Below, piece by piece: positions 1-4,398 of a stretch of DNA of 9,449 nt. Under the pieces are notes generated by a model. That model ran no database searches, was not told where the DNA came from, and saw only the letters and a list, made by a program, of their open reading frames with translations. This DNA is from Alphaproteobacteria bacterium (lineage in GTDB: Bacteria > Pseudomonadota > Alphaproteobacteria > Micavibrionales > Micavibrionaceae): assembly GCA_002701555.1 (NCBI GenBank), contig NZVS01000053.1:1-9449 (forward strand), written 5' to 3'. Position numbers and translations under genes: made by a program. Every line of letters begins with the position of its first letter. Positions within the stretch are counted from its first letter, which is position 1.

Positions 1-1
1 C

Positions 2-91
2 GGCAAAAAGTTTCCTCCAAATTTCCTGCACGAAAGTTGGGGGGATTATCTGTACTGGGATTCCGAGTTGGAAGACGGGTACATACACTAA
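2..91 (+). CDS. C-terminal end of an unidentified protein (5' partial)
   Basis: Reading from base 2, an open frame of 29 codons runs in from the left edge and stops at TAA 89-91. The tail is rich in Trp, Tyr, Asp, Glu and Phe and ends in Gly-Tyr-Ile-His. That composition looks like a structured protein terminus rather than noise; the alternative frame from base 1 gives a low-quality Arg/Lys/Val mixture. The stop lies 31 bases before the next start and just ahead of its strong ribosome binding site, as expected for the end of a preceding gene. I do not recognise the family. With only 29 residues visible, a chance open frame remains possible. Confidence 0.4.
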   Translation, partial: GKKFPPNFLHESWGDYLYWDSELEDGYIH

Positions 92-122
92 CGAAAATGA
101 CATATAACCAAAGGAGGTTGTC

Positions 123-473
123 ATGCTTGGGAAACTAATAGATGTAAATAATCATAAAACAACTAGTGAAGCGATTGGCTTTTATATTGTATCGTTGATG
201 ATACTCATAGGCTTTTCGACACTTCTTTTTCACGTTCTTGGAATGGCGGGGATTGTAAGTGGTGTAGGAACATTCTTTGAGGGTGGAACTATGCACACAC
301 TTGTTGGAACAGGCTTTGTTCTCGTTCTATCCACGATGATTTTATCAGGACGGAAACTTACAAGTGACCTGTTTTCGATACTTCTCGTAATTACAGGTGT
401 CTACCTTGCTTTCACAACAAGTATTATACTTGGTATGATACCGGTAACTTTGCTTACGATAGTTAAAAAGTAA
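123..473 (+). CDS. Small membrane protein of unknown function, three or four hydrophobic segments
   Basis: This 116-residue protein starts at ATG 123, placed by a near-perfect Shine-Dalgarno (AAGGAGG, 111-117) five bases upstream. A polar N-terminal stretch (about residues 1-15, containing D7, N9 and E16-A17) precedes hydrophobic segments at about 19-48, 58-76 and 81-113, and it ends in Lys-Lys. There are no cysteines or catalytic motifs, so it is most likely an inner-membrane protein whose job cannot be read from sequence. Its first 21 residues align without gaps to the 39-residue product at 2184-2303 (M1, L2, L5, D7, N9, E16, A17, F20 and Y21 identical), which suggests a small paralogous family. 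From memory, short alphaproteobacterial membrane proteins with this N-terminal pattern recur, but I cannot confirm that here. A strong terminator follows at 492-523. Confidence 0.8.
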   Translation: MLGKLIDVNNHKTTSEAIGFYIVSLMILIGFSTLLFHVLGMAGIVSGVGTFFEGGTMHTLVGTGFVLVLSTMILSGRKLTSDLFSILLVITGVYLAFTTSIILGMIPVTLLTIVKK

Positions 474-491
474 AATAAAACTTATCGCAAC

Positions 492-523
492 AAAACAGGC
501 CGATAATCCGGCCTGTTTTTTTT
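492..523 (+). terminator. Rho-independent terminator after the 116-residue membrane protein
   Basis: An 11-bp perfect stem (AAAACAGGCCG, 492-502, pairing with CGGCCTGTTTT, 509-519) encloses a 6-base loop and runs into eight consecutive T residues (516-523). It lies 19 bases after the stop at 473, so it closes that transcript and separates it from the gene at 562. On the opposite strand the T tract is only four bases, so it is mainly a + strand terminator. Confidence 0.9.
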
Positions 524-561
524 ATATATGAACTTTTCTCGCACAAGTTTGTTTTTAACGT

Positions 562-1473
562 ATGTTACTATGGGGACTAGCTTTTTTATTAATATTTTTG
601 TCGCTGGCAGGTTTGCTGGGAAATTTATGGTGGCCTTTTAAAATTGCTGATTTTTTCAGGTTGCAATACGCTGTTCTTTCTTTTTTTCTGGCGCTTGTAA
701 GCCTTTACTACGGCCAGTATGAAATTGCTGTGATCGCAGTAGGATTGATAATTTTAAATCTTTTCAAAATCCGCCATTACCTTTTTAAAACGCGAAAGAC
801 TTTTGATGCTGACGGCGCAAAGATTCTGTCGGTTAACGCGTTTCGAGATAATTTTGAGCCGGATAATCTTGAAAAATATATTTTGGACGAGAGGCCAGAC
901 CTCCTCTTAATAATGGAAATGACAGATAAGCTGAATGACCATCTTACCGAGGCACTGAAAGATTACGAATTTAGACTTGAAACACCAGTCAGAGATGGCT
1001 TCAGAATTGCGCTTTTTTCCAAGGCCGAAATGAAGCATTCGAGAATCACACATCATGGTCCAAGCGATACTCCTTTGCTATATTCCCAAATAAACCTCAA
1101 AGGGAAGGAGTACGATGTCTACTCTGCACATCCTAAACCGGCACTAAATCATAAATACGCGGAAGAGAGGGAAATATATTTCCGTGATATCGAAAAGATT
1201 TTTAAGCAAAATGATTATCCCTGTCTTCTTCTTGGTGATTTCAACAGTGTTCCGTGGGAAAAACATTTTGTTAAATTTTTAAGAAAAACAAAGTTGCAAA
1301 GCACATTATACAGGAATGGTTATACCTTAACATGGCCCGTTTTCATGCCGCTTATGGGCATACCCATGGACCACATAATTGTATGTGACCGGGTAAATTT
1401 TTCAAAATTCCACAGAGGGCCTTTCGTAGGTTCAGACCATTTTCCTCTTGTATTAACTTTATCAAACACTTGA
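562..1473 (+). CDS. Membrane-anchored endonuclease/exonuclease/phosphatase-fold protein
   Basis: This 303-residue protein has two or three N-terminal transmembrane helices (about residues 3-20, 34-49 and 54-70), then a basic turn and a C-terminal domain of the endonuclease/exonuclease/phosphatase superfamily (DNase I / exonuclease III fold). The metal and catalytic positions are visible in the expected order: N92 after a beta strand, E119 in LLIMEMT, H190 in VYSAHP, D226 and N228 in LLLGDFNS, D270-H271 in MDHIIV, and D292-H293 in the terminal GSDHFP. The active site therefore looks intact and the enzyme should be a Mg-dependent phosphodiesterase or phosphatase. Whether the substrate is nucleic acid or a phospholipid cannot be told. 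With three helices, the domain could sit in the periplasm, as suggested for VicE-like relatives. TAA 556-558 lies in frame just before the ATG, which fixes the start, but no clear Shine-Dalgarno is present. Confidence 0.85.
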   Translation: MLLWGLAFLLIFLSLAGLLGNLWWPFKIADFFRLQYAVLSFFLALVSLYYGQYEIAVIAVGLIILNLFKIRHYLFKTRKTFDADGAKILSVNAFRDNFEPDNLEKYILDERPDLLLIMEMTDKLNDHLTEALKDYEFRLETPVRDGFRIALFSKAEMKHSRITHHGPSDTPLLYSQINLKGKEYDVYSAHPKPALNHKYAEEREIYFRDIEKIFKQNDYPCLLLGDFNSVPWEKHFVKFLRKTKLQSTLYRNGYTLTWPVFMPLMGIPMDHIIVCDRVNFSKFHRGPFVGSDHFPLVLTLSNT

Positions 1474-1497
1474 GGAACTTTTCCGTTTCTGTATAGT
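1470..1497 (+). promoter_or_regulatory. Candidate sigma-70 promoter for the acidic protein and Pmp3 genes
   Basis: TTGAGG (1470-1475) and TATAGT (1492-1497) are 16 bases apart and match the -35 and -10 consensus at 4 of 6 and 5 of 6 positions. Transcription would begin near 1504, about 35 bases ahead of the ATG at 1538. The -35 element overlaps the stop codon of the preceding gene. No terminator separates the genes, so readthrough from the gene at 562 may also contribute. Confidence 0.4.
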
Positions 1498-1537
1498 TAT
1501 CAAACAAACACAAACCAAATACATGGAGTATTAAAAA

Positions 1538-1861
1538 ATGAGAATATTTTTAGGAATTCTAGCCCTTATCGTGGTTATTGCAATCGCTGCTTGGGCTATA
1601 GATATAGATGTTTCAGGTGACGTAGAGCTTCCTGAAGTTGAAATGACAGGTGGTGAAATGCCAGCAGTCGACGCAGAAGTTGTTGACATTGATGTCGAAG
1701 AAAGACAAGTCGACGTACCTGTTCCTGATGTTGATGTAAATATGGAAGAAGAACAAGTTAATGTCCCAGTAATCACTACTGATGCACCTGAAGAAAACAC
1801 AGTTGCCGAAGAAGATGATTTGGATGGCGATGCTGACTTAGTTACTGACGAACAAAACTAA
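1538..1861 (+). CDS. N-terminally anchored, extremely acidic repeat-like protein
   Basis: This is a 107-residue protein. One hydrophobic helix (about residues 3-21) is preceded by a single Arg, which predicts an N-in anchor with the rest exported. The remainder is strikingly acidic: by my count 31 Asp/Glu in the whole protein against two Arg and no Lys. Residues 22-80 alternate acidic and aliphatic residues in beta-strand fashion. They include imperfect repeats: ELPEVEMTGGEMPAVDAEV, then a VDVPV block near 58-62 and a VNVPV block near 74-78. The last 25 residues are nearly all acidic or polar. From memory, alphaproteobacteria encode similar anchored proteins with V-x-V-P repeats and no known function. 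A role in metal or cation binding, or in surface charge, is inference only. GGAG at 1525-1528 supports the ATG. The Pmp3-type gene follows after 20 bases, so the two are very likely cotranscribed. Confidence 0.8.
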   Translation: MRIFLGILALIVVIAIAAWAIDIDVSGDVELPEVEMTGGEMPAVDAEVVDIDVEERQVDVPVPDVDVNMEEEQVNVPVITTDAPEENTVAEEDDLDGDADLVTDEQN

Positions 1862-1881
1862 TATAATTAAAGGAGTTATTT

Positions 1882-2073
1882 ATGCCATTGGCACGAACCA
1901 AAGACAGTTTGCTAGGAGATCTATTCAAGATTATTTTGGCAATTATCCTACCGCCTTTGGGTGTTCTTCTGGAAGTAGGGCTTGGTCTTCACTTCTGGCT
2001 AAACATCCTTTTAACAATTCTAGGATTTGTTCCTGGTATTATCCACGCGGTTTATATCATCGCAACACGATAA
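1882..2073 (+). CDS. Pmp3/YqaE (UPF0057) family small membrane protein
   Basis: This 63-residue protein is almost entirely two transmembrane helices. The family signature is plain: an IILAIILPPLGVLLEVGLG segment (about residues 17-35), then HFWLNILLTILGFVPGIIHA (37-56) and a short YIIATR end. The members I recall are about 50-60 residues; the roughly 12-residue polar leader here (MPLARTKDSLLG) makes this one slightly long. Members are plasma-membrane proteins. Yeast Pmp3 affects membrane potential and salt tolerance, and bacterial members such as YqaE have no settled biochemical role. AGGAG (1871-1875), six bases before the ATG, fixes the start. The gene lies 20 bases after the acidic protein and is followed by a strong terminator at 2093-2122, making a two-gene unit. 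Confidence 0.93.
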   Translation: MPLARTKDSLLGDLFKIILAIILPPLGVLLEVGLGLHFWLNILLTILGFVPGIIHAVYIIATR

Positions 2074-2092
2074 TATTGAGAGCAAACGTAAG

Positions 2093-2122
2093 AAAAACGG
2101 GCCTTTAAGGGCCCGTTTTTTT
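2093..2122 (+). terminator. Rho-independent terminator after the Pmp3-type gene, probably bidirectional
   Basis: An 11-bp perfect stem (AAAAACGGGCC, 2093-2103, pairing with GGCCCGTTTTT, 2110-2120) with a 6-base loop is followed by T residues to 2122, seven in all. Its left arm begins with five A residues, so the opposite strand also has a hairpin followed by five Ts. It can therefore serve as the terminator of the dsbB-exoD transcript coming from the right. Confidence 0.9.
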
Positions 2123-2183
2123 ATTGACTCCCGAACATGGAAACTGCTAATTGTATTTTTCATAAAATTACTGGAGTGTAGCT

Positions 2184-2303
2184 ATGTTAAAAAATCTTTT
2201 TGATTTTAATAGAAAGCGTAATCTGAAAGAGGCTGTAGTTTTTTACCTCTTTTATATTGGCTGTTTTATAATTGTAAATGCGGTAATAACAGGCCGTATT
2301 TAA
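2184..2303 (+). CDS. 39-residue membrane peptide, short paralogue of the protein at 123-473
   Basis: ATG 2184 to TAA 2301-2303 encodes 39 residues. A GGAG (2173-2176) lies seven bases before the ATG, better than most starts in this window. The product has a basic N-terminal part (residues 3-15, with K and R at 3, 10, 11, 12 and 15) and one hydrophobic helix at about 17-35. It aligns without gaps with the N-terminus of the 116-residue protein: M1, L2, L5, D7, N9, E16, A17, F20, Y21 and I29 are identical, with several conservative changes around them. The DNA differs at many positions, so this is an old relationship, not a recent duplication. It could be a genuine small single-helix protein or a truncated remnant lacking the two later helices. 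It lies just four bases from the dsbB stop on the opposite strand. Confidence 0.6.
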   Translation: MLKNLFDFNRKRNLKEAVVFYLFYIGCFIIVNAVITGRI

Positions 2304-2306
2304 ATA

Positions 2307-2819
2307 TTAATATCCGTTAGCCTTTCTTTTTGTGTAAAGGCAAGCGGATATACAAAGTGAAAATGCCAATAAGCATAATATTACATTATAATTTGCCATG
2401 CTTAACCCAATGATCGGATCGGCCCAGGGTATCTCGTCACATCTTGCAACAGGAGCGTTTTTAATACGTTCAAGTATCTCGGTGATTGAACCTGTCATGT
2501 CAGGCGCGCCGCAGCCTTCAAGCCCTTCCCAGTATTTTCTTTCAACACCGCTGTGAAAAAGTGCAATACCTGCATTCAAAAGAAAAACTAGACCTGCCAC
2601 AAATTCAATCAAAGCGGACTTACCAAGTTTTCCGTGTGTGAAATATAATATAAGACCCATTACTCCAGTTATCACAAAAGGCCATCTTTGGTAGATACAT
2701 AATTTGCATGGATGAAGGTCAAAAGCGTATTGAGCGATAAAGGCACCGGTTAGTGCCGTGATGGATATGCTTAAAATTATAATGGCGATGAAGCGTGGTT
2801 GGCTTATCTTGGTAATCAT
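2307..2819 (-). CDS. dsbB: Disulfide bond formation protein DsbB family
   Basis: This 170-residue protein is an inner-membrane quinone-dependent oxidase that reoxidises the periplasmic DsbA-type thiol oxidase. It has four hydrophobic helices (about residues 11-31, 45-60, 68-90 and 138-161). The first active cysteine pair is C38-x-x-C41 in HPCKLCIYQRWP, the family hallmark. The second periplasmic loop carries C103 and C127, the other redox pair. The ARCDE and the W, GLS and N residues that follow are typical of alphaproteobacterial members. All four essential cysteines are present. The ATG at 2819 overlaps the exoD stop as ATGA, so translation is probably coupled to exoD. No DsbA gene is in the window. 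Confidence 0.93.
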   Translation of the reverse strand: MITKISQPRFIAIIILSISITALTGAFIAQYAFDLHPCKLCIYQRWPFVITGVMGLILYFTHGKLGKSALIEFVAGLVFLLNAGIALFHSGVERKYWEGLEGCGAPDMTGSITEILERIKNAPVARCDEIPWADPIIGLSMANYNVILCLLAFSLCISACLYTKRKANGY

Positions 2820-3478
2820 GGGGTCAAACCTAATGCTGATTTAATTATTTCTTTTACTAATATTATACCATCAATTCCATAAACAAATGTGACGTAACTT
2901 AAGAGAAATATCCAAACAAGCCCTAATATCATACCGGCGAGTACGGCTATTCCATCCCTCATTATAACACCGATGGCCATACCACATATTGCCATTGCAG
3001 GTACAGTATTGGTTAAAGGAATAGGGAAGGTTATAGATATAGCAAATAATGATCCGGTAATCCCAATCAGAAGAGAGAAAATACCACGAGTAAGGAAGGC
3101 CAGCCTTGGCCGACTTAGAAATTCCGTAAAGCGCACTATAGGCATGCTTTTTTCTATAAAAGACAGCAGATGTGTAGTCTTGAAGCTGCGTTTCTTAACT
3201 TTTTGCGGTAACCAGATTGTATGGCGACCAATAGCCTGTTGAAGGGTCAAAAGTAAGATTGGAAGTGCTATTATCACATTTATTCCCAAGGCAGGAATTG
3301 GTAATGCCGCTGGTAAGGCCAGAAAAAATAAGATAACCCCAAAACCTCTTTCATGAAATGCTTTCAAAATAAACGAAAGGGACACTTTGTCGCCGCAGGT
3401 TTGGGCACTTTGCGATAATTCATTCAGCAAGCCTGATAGAGGCCGAGGTGTTTGATCGCTATCTATATTCTTTTCCAT
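2816..3478 (-). CDS. exoD: ExoD-family polytopic membrane protein (exopolysaccharide synthesis type)
   Basis: The protein is 220 residues from the ATG at 3478. An in-frame ATG at 3535 would add 19 residues; I prefer the shorter form because it is nearer the roughly 200 residues I recall for the family and the extra stretch looks unlike it, but neither start has a Shine-Dalgarno. The ExoD signature is clear: a RGFGVILFFLALPAALPIP segment (about 44-62), LPILLLTLQQAIGRHTIWLP (72-91), and FPIPLTNTVPA followed by GVIMRDGIAVLAG (151-182). There are four to six hydrophobic segments with a basic stretch between them. ExoD was named in Sinorhizobium, where mutants are impaired in exopolysaccharide and nodule invasion; the biochemical function is unknown. 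The stop overlaps the dsbB start by four bases, so the two form an operon. Confidence 0.88.
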   Translation of the reverse strand: MEKNIDSDQTPRPLSGLLNELSQSAQTCGDKVSLSFILKAFHERGFGVILFFLALPAALPIPALGINVIIALPILLLTLQQAIGRHTIWLPQKVKKRSFKTTHLLSFIEKSMPIVRFTEFLSRPRLAFLTRGIFSLLIGITGSLFAISITFPIPLTNTVPAMAICGMAIGVIMRDGIAVLAGMILGLVWIFLLSYVTFVYGIDGIILVKEIIKSALGLTP

Positions 3479-3591
3479 GTTTGTGAAGGTTGCACATAAA
3501 ATGATTTTCTGGAAGAGGGAAATCTTTTTTTGCATATTTTGCTTGTGAAAATACCTATGCTATGGCACATATTTTAACAGAAGATGATTTT

Positions 3592-3678
3592 GCGGGTGTG
3601 GTGGAATTGGTAGACGCGCCAGACTCAAAATCTGGTGTCCGCAAGGACGTGTCGGTTCGAGTCCGACCACCCGCACCA
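3592..3678 (+). tRNA. tRNA-Leu(CAA)
   Basis: This is a complete class II tRNA with an encoded CCA. The acceptor stem GCGGGTG (3592-3598) pairs with CACCCGC (3668-3674), followed by discriminator A and CCA (3676-3678). The anticodon stem CCAGA/TCTGG (3619-3623, 3631-3635) holds the loop CTCAAAA with anticodon CAA at 3626-3628, reading UUG. A long variable arm (GTCC-GCAA-GGAC, 3637-3648) is typical of leucine tRNA. The T arm GTCGG/CCGAC (3651-3655, 3663-3667) carries the TTCGAGT loop. Upstream, TTGTGA (3543-3548) and CATATT (3568-3573) could be a weak promoter with a long spacer. No terminator hairpin is visible downstream. Confidence 0.97.
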
Positions 3679-3723
3679 TTCATCTCTTATAAACAACTCG
3701 CCCTCAAATTTAAGTATTAGCCA

Positions 3724-4398
3724 GTGTTTCTGACCAACCCTTTTATATTATGCGTTTACGCATTTTTCCTTATCAGTTGGATACCATTTTTTCTTATACA
3801 ATTGGGAACAGGGCAGGAGTGGATTTATAGCCTAATGTACAGGCCTTTTGGCATGGCTGATAATATGGTTCTCATATTTTATGTCCTAAGCTTGTTTCTG
3901 GCACTTAAAGAAGTTTTAAATAAGCAAGGTTCATCCAAATGGACATGGTTTTTTATAATACTGCCTTTTTTCCTTATAGGTGAGGAAACGAGATGGGGGC
4001 TTATTTATTTTTCAGATCATCTGAAAACACTACCTTTTACGGGGTTGCAAGATATTTTACAGATGGCTCTGTTTCCCTGGTTTCAAGCCAGAACTGAAGA
4101 GCAAGCTTTTATAGTTCTTATCGCGCGTCTTGTGCTGGCACTGGCTTTTATAGGTGGGTGCATTTTCTTGTGGCATGAACGCCATGATTTGAAAAAATGG
4201 AAAAGAGAATTTACAGGGATGTGGTTTTTACCTTACCTTTCACTCTGGTTTTTGTTCTTATGCGGTGCACTTTATATAGAAATATTTACTTTCTCCGAAA
4301 GAAATACGCTGAATATTATTGAAGAAAACCTTGAGCTAAATGCTGCATTTGCCTGGCTCGTTATGGCTTCGCAGCTAAGCCATGCCCGTAAGCATTAA
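3724..4398 (+). CDS. Polytopic membrane protein of unknown function, GTG start
   Basis: This 224-residue protein starts at GTG 3724. An in-frame TAG at 3718-3720 excludes anything longer, and the first in-frame ATG would remove the first helix; no good ribosome binding site is present. Hydrophobic segments lie at about 7-26, 46-62, 73-86, 128-149, 166-188 and 205-216, so five or six helices. A motif GEETRWG (86-92) follows the third helix, and near the C-terminus an ERNTLNIIEENLELNAA segment (192-208) leads into the last helix. From memory, this layout recalls multi-helix proteins with an EExxWG motif near polysaccharide genes, whose function is unknown. The resemblance is loose. It lies 45 bases after tRNA-Leu and its stop directly abuts that of uvrA on the other strand, without a separating hairpin. 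Confidence 0.75.
   Translation: MFLTNPFILCVYAFFLISWIPFFLIQLGTGQEWIYSLMYRPFGMADNMVLIFYVLSLFLALKEVLNKQGSSKWTWFFIILPFFLIGEETRWGLIYFSDHLKTLPFTGLQDILQMALFPWFQARTEEQAFIVLIARLVLALAFIGGCIFLWHERHDLKKWKREFTGMWFLPYLSLWFLFLCGALYIEIFTFSERNTLNIIEENLELNAAFAWLVMASQLSHARKH

Noticed and set aside
252..1000. CRISPR array, direct repeats or insertion sequence ends
   Set aside because: Reading through this and the other non-uvrA parts, I found no regularly spaced repeats, terminal inverted repeats or target duplications.
1531..1800. 89-residue open frame on the - strand rich in Ser and Thr
   Set aside because: It is the antisense of the acidic-protein gene. GAx/GTx codons for Asp, Glu and Val read as Ser/Thr codons in reverse, giving low complexity. 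It has no ribosome binding site or family features.
2124..2153. Promoter for the 39-codon gene (TTGACT at 2124-2129)
   Set aside because: The -35 is good, but nothing resembling TATAAT lies at 16-18 bases. TAAAAT at 2163-2168 is too far away to pair with it.
3592..3678. tRNA-Leu as an integration site for a mobile element
   Set aside because: No second copy of the tRNA 3' end is visible in the window, and no integrase or phage-like gene lies nearby.
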